Positions 34,526 to 42,058 of a stretch of DNA of 64,000 nt are shown piece by piece. The translations under genes were made by a program, and so were the position numbers. Position 1 is the stretch's first letter; every line of letters begins with the position of its first letter. A model generated the notes under the pieces. That model had not been told where the DNA came from. It saw only the letters and a list, made by a program, of their open reading frames with translations, and did not search any database. The DNA lies in assembly GCA_050013615.1 (NCBI GenBank), contig JBEKEX010000002.1, positions 1-64,000 on the forward strand, written 5' to 3'. This stretch comes from JBEKEX01 sp050013615. GTDB lineage: Bacteria; Chloroflexota; Anaerolineae; Anaerolineales; Anaerolineaceae.

Positions 34526-36382
34526 TCACGGTTTCTTGTAATATACGTCCACGTAATCAGGCACCGGGCACGAGAACTCATCAGGCGGGAACTGCAACAG
34601 GTCGTATTTTTCAGGAGAGAAGAAACCATTCCACGAATCGATCCGATTCCCACTGATGATAAAAACGTCAGCCTGGTCACGCCAGGTGAACGCAATTTCA
34701 TCGCTCCAAAGGCCGCGTTCCAGCAGACTATTTGCGTCGCCACTTGATTTACGAGAATATGATCCATTCACTTGCGGGGGAAGGATCACATAATTGTTTG
34801 CATATAACAGCGGGATGGCAGTGATCGTGCCATCCAGATAGACTTTCCCTCCACTGGGAATGATCTGGGAGACTTGCGTGCCGATCTGTTGGAAGGAATC
34901 GACCACGTTGCTATTACATAAGGGATCAGAAATTGGCCAAGACATCAGCGGGGTCAATAAAAATCCAATGGCAAGGAATACCATTGCCGAAAAATAAGCA
35001 AAACTGAAATTCTTCTTATGAAGATATTTCTGAAACACCAAAAACAAAACCAAAAACAACAGTACACCGACCAATAGCCCCACAACGGCAGGGACGTATT
35101 GGCGTGCATCCGCATAAACCACATGATACTTATTATTGATCAGGTGCCAAAGCGTAGTCCAACCAGGTGCTAGCCAACCGTTTTGGACGCGAGGAACAGG
35201 CAAATTCAATAGCCAGGCGCCAATTTGTTCGGACCATGAATAGAATACTGCAGAACTGACCATGATCAGTCCGGTAATGATTGCAAGTCTCGAAAACCAC
35301 GAAGGGGTTTTATTTAAAGCTCCCAACGTGATCACCACCAAAAGCAACCCAACATCACCCCAAAACGCGAAATAGTTTGTAAAACAATAAACGCAATATA
35401 CATCCCCCAGTGATGCCCATGCATGGGTGATCAGTAAAATAAAAAATGATACGGCCAAGAATACGGCAGCACGGAAAAGGGAGCGTGAAGGCCAGGCTTC
35501 TTTTTTGGGCCAGAGGAAGAGGACAAGAATACTGCCAATGAAAGGCACAAAATGGTTGCGGATCGTCAACGCCAGGCTGTTGATGCGCGAGGAAAGGGAT
35601 ATTGTGGAATTTCCAGCCCCGGCCGCAGTCGCGGTGGTTTGTTGCAAGCCCAAAATTGAATTGAAAGGCAGCCACTTAAGCCATAATTGCATGATATCCG
35701 GCCAATAAATAAGATGCCCGATGATCAGAACAATGCTGAAAGCGGCCAATGCAAAAAAACCTTTCCGTTTTCCATGTTCCCAGAATATATACAAGATCAA
35801 TAACGGGGGAACGAATATCATATTCTCCCGCGTCAATACAATGATCCCCGCCAGTAGAGAACCCAGGATAATTTGCCATAGCGGTCGATCCGAACCCAGG
35901 GTCAACACAAGTATCCAAACGAGCATGACGATGACCAAAACTTGGGAATTGGCGATACTGTAAGTGCTGTTCAGGGAAGGATTGAGTGCCAACACCCAGA
36001 CCGCCAGAGCAGCCAGCCAACAATTGCTCAACCGCCGGGCAATGATCCATGTTCCGATCACAGAGAGAATGCTGAATAACACTGCGAAAAAACGCGGCGC
36101 TTGCAAGCCGGCCCCGAACAGTACCTGTATCCATCCCCAAATTAAGAAGGACAGATACATCTTGTTCATCCAAAAACCATATGACTGGAAAGGAACGTAA
36201 ACCCCCTTGGCAAAGAGCAGACCCTTCAGCAGGTAAGACCCTTCGTCAATATTGGGCATCCGAATATGCGAAAAAATAACCGCTTGCACCGCATAAAGGA
36301 CCAGCCCGGCTAAAGCAATTATTTCTGGAATTGGAAGGCGTTGAATTATCCCCGACCGCTTATTAACGTGAGTTTCGACCAT
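34526..36382 (-). CDS. GT-C type membrane glycosyltransferase (PMT/ArnT-like)
   Basis: 618 residues with about a dozen membrane helices. The first outer loop carries the acidic motif MPNIDEGSY, matching the DE/DD motif of GT-C enzymes that use polyprenyl-phosphate sugars, followed by MNKMYLSFLIWGWIQ. The C-terminal 110 residues are a soluble domain (GGKVYLDGTITAIPLLYANN; YVDVYYKKP end). With the GT2 gene downstream (198-bp gap) it forms a plausible donor-synthase/transferase pair. The acceptor is unknown. Confidence 0.75.
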   Translation of the reverse strand: MVETHVNKRSGIIQRLPIPEIIALAGLVLYAVQAVIFSHIRMPNIDEGSYLLKGLLFAKGVYVPFQSYGFWMNKMYLSFLIWGWIQVLFGAGLQAPRFFAVLFSILSVIGTWIIARRLSNCWLAALAVWVLALNPSLNSTYSIANSQVLVIVMLVWILVLTLGSDRPLWQIILGSLLAGIIVLTRENMIFVPPLLILYIFWEHGKRKGFFALAAFSIVLIIGHLIYWPDIMQLWLKWLPFNSILGLQQTTATAAGAGNSTISLSSRINSLALTIRNHFVPFIGSILVLFLWPKKEAWPSRSLFRAAVFLAVSFFILLITHAWASLGDVYCVYCFTNYFAFWGDVGLLLVVITLGALNKTPSWFSRLAIITGLIMVSSAVFYSWSEQIGAWLLNLPVPRVQNGWLAPGWTTLWHLINNKYHVVYADARQYVPAVVGLLVGVLLFLVLFLVFQKYLHKKNFSFAYFSAMVFLAIGFLLTPLMSWPISDPLCNSNVVDSFQQIGTQVSQIIPSGGKVYLDGTITAIPLLYANNYVILPPQVNGSYSRKSSGDANSLLERGLWSDEIAFTWRDQADVFIISGNRIDSWNGFFSPEKYDLLQFPPDEFSCPVPDYVDVYYKKP

Positions 36383-36663
36383 GCCCCACCTGTAAAACGA
36401 AAAAAGAAAGCATCTGAAGAGTCATGTGGAATAAACCTCATCACTGGTTTGGCTGTTTGCAAACACATTTATATCAACAACGGGGATTAACTGCAAGGAA
36501 TCTCGTAATAGGTGTTGTTATTGACCAAAAGATAGCTTTCTGCCCATTGTTTTCAAATTCTATCGATTTCCTTAGTTTCCCTATACTTTAAATTAGATTA
36601 ATATTTACCGTTTGGGAAAGATGAATTATTATTTGACAAACCTCACTTCCGGAAGTAAAAGAC

Positions 36664-36718
36664 GCTGCCGCTCAACTACCAGGCGCTGCGCGAAGGCGCA
36701 AAGTTTGTGGTCAACTAG
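36664..36718 (+). pseudogene. 3' fragment of a korC paralogue
   Basis: Encodes LPLNYQALREGAKFVVN and a stop, identical in protein to the end of korC at 19227 but with a changed Asn codon and a TAG stop. No upstream coding sequence remains. Confidence 0.75.
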
Positions 36719-36807
36719 CCAATCGCTTCTTTGCCTGGAAGCTTACATTAAAAACTTGGCTGGCAATAAATGCCGGCCATTTTTGTGTGTAAGTGCTCGC
36801 GAAGCTA

Positions 36808-36948
36808 TCAGGAAGATGACCATTCCTGATCGATCAGTACCCAGCCCGACGAATCGGCCACCTTCCGCTTCTGAAAATGCCCGCCGCTATCGACGCTCCT
36901 TGTGAATACGTCATTGGCCATATCGAGCACTTCCCCCTGCCGCTCGAA
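36808..36948 (-). pseudogene. 3' fragment of a wzt paralogue
   Basis: The minus strand encodes about 46 residues matching the C-terminus of Wzt (ERQGEVLDMANDVFT...SVDSGGHFQK...GWVLIDQEWSSS) to the stop codon. Substitutions are conservative (V to I, D to E), as expected for a functional homologue that was later truncated. The rest of the gene is absent. Confidence 0.8.
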
Positions 36949-37045
36949 GTGACTTCTACTTTGATCTCGGCCAAAGATAAAATCCATTATTTAACAATTC
37001 AAGCCACTAATAACAACCTGGCTGAATTAATAAATTTCTGATTTT

Positions 37046-38011
37046 TTACTTGCCAAGTTGTTTTTCATCATCCAAAGCCAGCAATGCCCGAGCAGCGCCA
37101 GAATCAGTCACCAGAACATTAATGAACCGACCTCGGATGGCCCCCAACATCGCTTCGGCTTTTTGGGCGCTAGCCACAACACCTACGACAATTGGAATTT
37201 CACGCAAACAACGAATATCAACACTGATCGTGCAACGGTTAAAATGCACATCCAACACATTTCCATTAATGTCAAAATATTTGCCACAGATCTCGCCAAC
37301 TGCCCCTTGCTGCTGTATTTCGTGAAGTTCTTCTAGAGAAATTAATTCATTTCGCAAAATTGTAGAAAATGTCGGATTCATAGAACCAATGCCCACTAAA
37401 GCCACATCCGCTTTTTCAGCCACCTCAATAGATTCACGGATTGCCGGCTCCTGGAGGAGCACTGCACAAATTCCCGGATCTTTTAATTTCCAAGGAGAAG
37501 GAATGATTTTAAATTCACCACCGAAGGAAGATGCTAGTGTCTGCACCAGATCAGTACCTTCGCGCAATTCATTATCCGTTGCTCCTTGCAAACGCGCCAC
37601 CCGCACATGGATCGGGTTGGTAGCACGCATGGCATGCACGGTGGACGCCACAGCCATACCTAGTGAAATACTGAGTGTTTGGCCATCTTTCAAATAGGAT
37701 TCGAGCGTCCGCGCGGCTAACTGAGCAACATCTCTGACAAGTCCCTGATAAGAATCCTCAGAAGCTGACAGTACTCGCGCTTGCTTGAGTCCAAATTTTT
37801 CCTCAAGCTCTTTTTCAAGCGTTGGGATGGTAGATACTGGATTGCGAATAACGATTTCAATCAGACCAGTTTCGCGTGCTTCTTTCAATAAGCGTGAAAC
37901 AGTAGAATGGGAAATATTTAGCATCTTCCCAATTTCAATCTGATTGCGGCGTTCGTTATAGTACAGAAGCGCAACACGCGCCATCAATTCAATCTTTTTA
38001 ATATCAGACAT
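37046..38011 (-). CDS. SorC/DeoR-type sugar-binding transcriptional regulator
   Basis: 321 residues. An N-terminal helix-turn-helix (RNQIEIGKMLNISHSTVSRLL, given here as IGKMLNISHSTVSRLLKEA, about 23-45) is followed by the large sugar-phosphate-binding domain of the SorC family (SLGMAVASTVHAM, LQGATDN, DVALVGIGSMNPTFS, GEICGKYFDINGN, VVGVVASAQKAEAMLGAIRG). Family members respond to phosphorylated sugars. It ends the gatC-gatA-gatB operon, an arrangement expected for local control. A perfect inverted repeat at 38103-38133 lies upstream. Confidence 0.9.
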   Translation of the reverse strand: MSDIKKIELMARVALLYYNERRNQIEIGKMLNISHSTVSRLLKEARETGLIEIVIRNPVSTIPTLEKELEEKFGLKQARVLSASEDSYQGLVRDVAQLAARTLESYLKDGQTLSISLGMAVASTVHAMRATNPIHVRVARLQGATDNELREGTDLVQTLASSFGGEFKIIPSPWKLKDPGICAVLLQEPAIRESIEVAEKADVALVGIGSMNPTFSTILRNELISLEELHEIQQQGAVGEICGKYFDINGNVLDVHFNRCTISVDIRCLREIPIVVGVVASAQKAEAMLGAIRGRFINVLVTDSGAARALLALDDEKQLGK

Positions 38012-38102
38012 AAAGAATTCTTCTAAACATAAACCTTCAAGAGATTCCTCTTGAAGAAGAGGTGTGGAAGTATTTAATTTTAAAATTCTACTAAACCTAT
38101 AC

Positions 38103-38133
38103 AGAATTCGATTAAGTTAATTAATCGAATTCT
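38103..38133. promoter_or_regulatory. Perfect 13-bp inverted repeat, candidate operator
   Basis: AGAATTCGATTAA and TTAATCGAATTCT are exact reverse complements with a 5-nt spacer. It lies between gatB and the regulator gene, about 90-120 bp before the regulator ATG. Autoregulation is a reasonable guess. A second small stem CCTCTT/AAGAGG (38047-38062) sits in the leader. Confidence 0.65.
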
Positions 38134-38197
38134 ATAACACAATTAACGAGCCTAGATGAATTTGGCGTAAGACAAAATATTACCAGGGTTAAATATA

Positions 38198-38515
38198 CTA
38201 TTTACTTGCCTCGTTTGCTAATATTTTTTGCGCAGTTTCAATAATTTGTTTGTTTATTTCTTCTTCACCAAAACCAGTCAGTAGTCCAACACCCTTAATC
38301 AAGGGCACATTGATCGGACCAGGAACAGGGCTGGTAGCAATAACGAAGTCAACACCGCCGCGATCAACATATTCTTTCACTGATTGTGGCAGTAGACCGG
38401 TTACATCTGCTTTAATTCCATATGGCTCAAGCATTTCTTTTACTTTCTGCCCTATCATTGAGCAACTTACAACACCAGAACCACAAACAGCCAAAATATG
38501 AAGTTTTCTACTCAT
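38198..38515 (-). CDS. gatB: PTS galactitol-type EIIB component
   Basis: 105 residues. The phosphorylated Cys is in the P-loop-like LAVCGSGVVSCSMIG near the N-terminus, as in GatB/SgcB-type IIB proteins. It passes phosphate from IIA to the sugar moved by IIC. GGAGG precedes the ATG. Located between IIA and the regulator in the minus-strand operon. Confidence 0.88.
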   Translation of the reverse strand: MSRKLHILAVCGSGVVSCSMIGQKVKEMLEPYGIKADVTGLLPQSVKEYVDRGGVDFVIATSPVPGPINVPLIKGVGLLTGFGEEEINKQIIETAQKILANEASK

Positions 38516-38616
38516 CTGCGTTTTCCTCCAACAGCTTATCGAATTTATTCAATAAACACTTATTCAAATTATATCAGTAATTTTGCTCATTAGTTGCAAA
38601 TTATCCCAATAAGTAA

Positions 38617-39075
38617 CTAGTTTAAGACTGATTTCATGAAAGTAGCCAGCGCTTCTGCTGAGGGTGCATCTTTTATTGTTTTTAACGCGGTTTCATCTTT
38701 AAAAATTAAGGCCATTTTTTTCAACCAGGGCACCTGTTCTTTCGGATCATTTAAAGCAAGCAAAAAAACGATCTCGGCATTTACAAGACCTTCTGGGTTT
38801 CCCATTTCATGAAATTCCACAGGATGCATAAGTGATGCTGCACACATGGAACTTCGCTTCACATATTGCGCCTCAGTATGGCACAACGCCAGTGGAATAC
38901 TCGCCAGTAACCCAGTTGGGAAGGATTCTTCACGTTCTAATAAATGCTTTTGAAAGTCTTCTGTAACTAAATCGAGTGCACGCAACTTTTCGCTCAAAGC
39001 ACCCAACACTTCTTCTTTTGTTTTACAGTTAAGCTTCACTACCATTAATCGTTTATCGATCAGAATATTTGCCAT
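38617..39075 (-). CDS. gatA: PTS EIIA component (fructose/mannitol/galactitol class)
   Basis: 152 residues of the PTS_EIIA_2 family. The phospho-acceptor His is in PLALCHTEAQYVKRSS, after the conserved LLEREESFPTGL. Together with the next gene it forms the soluble phosphorelay. General PTS components EI and HPr are not in this window and must be elsewhere if the system works. Confidence 0.88.
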   Translation of the reverse strand: MANILIDKRLMVVKLNCKTKEEVLGALSEKLRALDLVTEDFQKHLLEREESFPTGLLASIPLALCHTEAQYVKRSSMCAASLMHPVEFHEMGNPEGLVNAEIVFLLALNDPKEQVPWLKKMALIFKDETALKTIKDAPSAEALATFMKSVLN

Positions 39076-39181
39076 TACAATGCTCCAAATGAGAATAAGC
39101 GATATTTAATAGGGCATTTCTGGCTATCTCAAATATTTTTGCCCATCAATAGTTTTCTTTGTATTTCCCACTTACCAAATA

Positions 39182-39229
39182 TTCTTTGGGGGTATCCATC
39201 AGCCACATGGTTGGGACACCCCCAAAGAA
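39182..39229 (-). other. Intercistronic hairpin between gatC and gatA
   Basis: TTCTTTGGGGGT (39182-39193) and ACCCCCAAAGAA (39218-39229) form a perfect 12-bp stem with a 24-nt loop. It lies 17 bp beyond the gatC stop. The tail lacks a good T-run, so partial termination or mRNA protection is more likely than full termination. Confidence 0.7.
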
Positions 39230-39245
39230 AAGTGTTACTTAAGCT

Positions 39246-40661
39246 TTACGCTTCGGTTTCTACGTCCAGAGCGGCCTGTTCTTCCATGAAATTCTGGATT
39301 TTTACCTTATTCTTTTTGAAAAGAATGTAAATCGGCACATACACGACGAGCAAAACAGCAATTGCTGTCCAGCCCCAATTCAGAACCGGCATGAAAATTA
39401 AGCCACCGACAATTGGCTTATTTAAGATCATGCCTGCTGTTACTAGAGCTCCTGGTGCTAACTTCGTTGTAGCGAATTGTGAATAAACTTGGGTGAAAAG
39501 GGGAGCTGTCCAGGTGCAGATATAAAGACCGATTGAGAACTCAATCGTCGCGAGGACAACGGTCTTAAAGATATTGCCATTAGTGGCAGCAACAAATGGT
39601 TGAATAATGAACGGGATGGCGATTAAGTCAACCAATAGCAAAGTTTGGTTGCCGGGCAAAATGGCGCACATCAAAAGCATAACCGGAATCAGGATGATAC
39701 CAGAGATTAACGTCGCAGGTTCACCATAACCAGTGGCATCATTGACACCGATGTAAAACTCATCGCCGACTTTAACATTCGTCGTTCGCTTGCGGGCTGC
39801 TTCGGTAATAGGCATAAATGCTGATGCAAAGATGTTAGCAACACGCGGGAAAATGGCCATCACAGCAGAGGTCGAAACGCCGATAATCAGGATGTTGGCC
39901 CAGGAGGCCATTAGATTCAGATTATTCAGATGGCCAAGAAAACCGATCAAAACACCCAGGATCAAGCCTAACACAATCGGCTCGCCAAAGATACCCAATC
40001 GTTTTTGCAGGGCATCTGGACGTACACGGATCTTATAAGCGCCCAATTTATTAAGCAGCCAATTGCCAACAACTGCAAGAGGAGTTCCGGGACAAATGTG
40101 CAAAGCGGGGATACTGGCGTTAGGATAACCGTAATAGGTTGACCAACGTTTTTGGTTCATCTCAATGAAAATTACGTTGTAGAGCACCATGATCAGCATC
40201 AGTGCTAAAGACAGCCAGATATCCTTGGTGACAACGTAAATCAATGACCCCCATGCCATGTAGGAATAGTTATTCCACAAGTCACCGGGTATGAACAAAT
40301 TAGTGAATTTAACGAGGAAAAGAATGATCTGGAACAGAAGCCCAACGCCCAAGAATATCATACCGGCTTGTGTTGCGTAGGCGATCACTGAAGTTGCCTG
40401 CCAGCCAATATCAACCACTGGCAAATTAAGACCGGTGGTTTTTACCAAGTTCTGGACAGCAGGGACAATGATCGGAATGTATTGACTGGTTAACCAGCCA
40501 AAGCCGGTTAAACCGATACCGGCATATAGAGCTGAGAACATTGCCTTTTTTGCAGTAACGCCCAGAATCAAGCAAATGGCAAAAATAATCAGGGGCACAA
40601 AAATAGTTGATCCAAATGTGTTGAAAACGTCACTTAGCCATTGCAGGAAAGATAACCACAT
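39246..40661 (-). CDS. gatC: PTS galactitol-type EIIC permease
   Basis: 471 residues with about ten to twelve membrane segments, of the GatC/SgcC family: IGLTGFGWLTSQYIPIIVP (start of the core), DIGWQATSVIAYAT, NVIFIEMNQKRWSTYYGYPN and VGDEFYIGVNDATGYGEPA. It moves and phosphorylates the sugar or sugar alcohol. Substrate could be galactitol or another polyol or deoxy-sugar; the neighbouring aldolases argue for a product cleaved as ketose phosphate. AAGGAGG precedes the ATG. Its promoter at 40923-40951 overlaps the end of the upstream gene. Confidence 0.9.
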   Translation of the reverse strand: MWLSFLQWLSDVFNTFGSTIFVPLIIFAICLILGVTAKKAMFSALYAGIGLTGFGWLTSQYIPIIVPAVQNLVKTTGLNLPVVDIGWQATSVIAYATQAGMIFLGVGLLFQIILFLVKFTNLFIPGDLWNNYSYMAWGSLIYVVTKDIWLSLALMLIMVLYNVIFIEMNQKRWSTYYGYPNASIPALHICPGTPLAVVGNWLLNKLGAYKIRVRPDALQKRLGIFGEPIVLGLILGVLIGFLGHLNNLNLMASWANILIIGVSTSAVMAIFPRVANIFASAFMPITEAARKRTTNVKVGDEFYIGVNDATGYGEPATLISGIILIPVMLLMCAILPGNQTLLLVDLIAIPFIIQPFVAATNGNIFKTVVLATIEFSIGLYICTWTAPLFTQVYSQFATTKLAPGALVTAGMILNKPIVGGLIFMPVLNWGWTAIAVLLVVYVPIYILFKKNKVKIQNFMEEQAALDVETEA

Positions 40662-40947
40662 AGCAAAATCCTCCTTCTAAATTTGGGCTTACAGAAAGTT
40701 GGTACTTGCAATTTTTTGATTAGTTTACATGGGTTTAATCACAATTCTGGGATTTCGCCTCCTTTCGTAGAAAATCACTGTTTGCTTTGATTTCATTACT
40801 ATCACTGGTATCAACTTCATAATTATTAATATTTTCTACCTGTAAGGATAATTTCATTGATCGGGAAGATCGGCAAATAATTATTGATTGCACAATTTCT
40901 TTATATGCGCAATATTGTTCATACTGTAGCTCGAAAAAAAATGTTTG
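40662..40947 (-). other. gatC leader and control region
   Basis: No gene is supported here. It contains the promoter and operator-like elements listed at 40888-40951 and a leader of about 250 nt before the gatC start. An extra GGAGG at about 40757-40761 on the minus strand precedes only a five-codon frame. Confidence 0.5.
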
Positions 40948-40951
40948 TCAA
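40888..40951 (-). promoter_or_regulatory. gatC promoter with downstream operator-like elements
   Basis: Minus strand TTGACA (40951-40946), 17-nt spacer, TACAGT (40928-40923). Immediately downstream come TGAACAA (40921-40915), TTGCGCAT (40912-40905) and TTGTGCAA (40895-40888). The divergent promoter at 41635 has the same TTGTTCA and TTGCACA words near its start site, suggesting one shared regulator. Confidence 0.6.
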
Positions 40952-41427
40952 TACTTTTTGTGGTTATTTGTGAATAAGTTGCAAAGTTGTTCAAATAAGC
41001 CAAATTTTGGGCTTCTTAATTCAGTCTCAACTACGTCGGATTCAATATGATCGGGCTCAATTTCAACCCCCACAAGCACGATTTTATTGTTGGCGAGAAA
41101 AAGGCCAACGACCTCAGGCAAGAATCTGATACGATTTTTTACATAATTCGGGCTGGCGGGCATCGGCCATAGTTCAGTCTTATGAGGAATAAATAAAGCC
41201 GTTGACTTAAGCATTTGGCACCACTTTGGATAGATAAATTTGTAAAAACCTTCGATCGTCAAGGACGGGTCTTTTTTGAGTTCCACCTTGGCTTCTGAGA
41301 GCACCAACTCGACGGTACGCTCTTTGACCTTTTTTAACTGGTACCGGCCTGCTGCCAGAACAATCAACCAGATGGCAGCTAGAACTACAAATAATGTTGT
41401 TGAAATATCAGTTGTTTGAACAGTCAT
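40948..41427 (-). CDS. Uncharacterised membrane-anchored protein
   Basis: 159 residues, function not recognised. One N-terminal membrane segment (LFVVLAAIWLIVLAAG, about 12-28), then a charged helix (KKVKERTVELVLSEAKVELKK) and a small soluble domain with several aromatic residues and the segment RFLPEVVGLFLANNKIVLVGVEIEPD, which looks like a beta-rich core. A good ribosome site (AGAGGTGAT) precedes the ATG. It sits between the two operator-bearing promoters of the PTS region and on the same strand as gatC, so a role with the PTS locus is possible. Confidence 0.6.
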   Translation of the reverse strand: MTVQTTDISTTLFVVLAAIWLIVLAAGRYQLKKVKERTVELVLSEAKVELKKDPSLTIEGFYKFIYPKWCQMLKSTALFIPHKTELWPMPASPNYVKNRIRFLPEVVGLFLANNKIVLVGVEIEPDHIESDVVETELRSPKFGLFEQLCNLFTNNHKKY

Positions 41428-41810
41428 CTAATCACCTCTTTCACTGTATATCCAGATTCTGTCAGCTGAAAATTCTTGGCTCTTTTTGTTTCAAAAGCAG
41501 GTGCTTGAACAGAGCTTTTGAATGACTTTGTTCAGCTATAAGATAATCCAAAAAATTTCAAGGTCGTCTCTGTAAGTTTTTGATTTGCACATAAGCAGAT
41601 CAAATTCTACTAGCCATTTGCTTCAAATGAGTAATTGACACTAAAAGTTTTTATTGCTATAATGTTTATGCACATTATTGCACATAATAAGCATTTGTTC
41701 AAGGCTTAATAATACAGGTTTTCAGCAATATTTAGGCTTTAAGAAAAAGGTCTTTTTGACCTTATGCTAAGTTCTATATTTGTAAAATACTGAGAATACA
41801 GGAGGAAACA
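41428..41810. promoter_or_regulatory. Regulatory region of the plus-strand catabolic operon
   Basis: AT-rich, no gene. It holds the promoter and repeats listed at 41635-41701 and a leader of about 140 nt to the small-protein start, whose ribosome site is AGGAGG. Confidence 0.6.
41635..41701 (+). promoter_or_regulatory. Consensus promoter with phased TTGCACAT repeats
   Basis: TTGACA (41635-41640), exactly 17 nt, TATAAT (41658-41663): a full sigma-A consensus. Over the start site TGCACAT repeats at 41669 and 41679, ten bases (one helical turn) apart, followed by TTGTTCA at 41695-41701. Such a strong promoter implies tight repression, most simply by the SorC-type regulator. Confidence 0.75.
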
Positions 41811-42020
41811 ATGTCCATTGAAGGTTACATTGATTACCAACGTCGGGAATTTTGCAATGATATCCACTGCCCGGTGCAAATTTTATTAAACAAGGATCAG
41901 CCCAATACCGAAAGCTATAATTCATTGAAGTCGATTTGCCAGACAGGTTGTTTGCATAGTTGTCACGAGTTTCACCTATGGCTGATCAGCAAAGGTTATT
42001 TGGTCATTCGTCCAGCCTAG
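41811..42020 (+). CDS. Small Cys-rich protein of unknown function
   Basis: 69 residues with five Cys: C15, C20, C43, C47, C51 (FCNDIHC and CQTGCLHSC), plus H19, H49, H52 and H55. The spacing CX3CX3C could bind an iron-sulfur cluster or zinc. Strong AGGAGG ribosome site, first gene of the operon, 38 bp before the LsrF-like aldolase. The end HLWLISKGYLVIRP is compact and hydrophobic. No known family is assigned with confidence. Confidence 0.7.
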   Translation: MSIEGYIDYQRREFCNDIHCPVQILLNKDQPNTESYNSLKSICQTGCLHSCHEFHLWLISKGYLVIRPA

Positions 42021-42058
42021 AAAAATTGTCACATTTTTAATAATTAAGGAGGCATGAC

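Larger units (their letters stand above)
36664..36948. repeat. Right direct repeat of island (diverged copy of 19175-19458)
   Basis: Same order and orientation as at the left edge: last codons of korC (ending KFVVN, stop TAG instead of TAA), hairpin with T-run, then the last codons of wzt on the minus strand. Many changes within the coding parts are synonymous or conservative. Confidence 0.9.
36383..37045. other. Gene-free region with island-edge remnant
   Basis: 36383-36644 is AT-rich with no supported gene. A perfect 12-bp palindrome ACTTCCGGAAGT sits at 36645-36656, eight bases before the repeated segment (36664-36948). 36949-37045 holds nothing recognised apart from the stop of the regulator gene at its right edge. 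Confidence 0.7.

Noticed and set aside
34432..34767. 111-residue minus-strand open frame at the end of the GT-C gene
   Set aside because: Mostly overlaps the well-supported 618-residue gene in another frame; no family features.
19319..36382. Considered a transposon or prophage because of bracketing repeats
   Set aside because: No transposase, integrase, tRNA or phage gene was seen; the repeats are gene ends, which points to homologous recombination.
36612..36905. 97-residue plus-strand open frame at the island edge
   Set aside because: It runs across the duplicated scar in frames unrelated to korC or wzt; the two true gene fragments explain the sequence better.
40750..40790. Possible leader peptide (GTG to TAA, five codons) after a GGAGG in the gatC leader
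   Set aside because: Too short and without regulatory codon pattern or overlapping terminator; likely chance.
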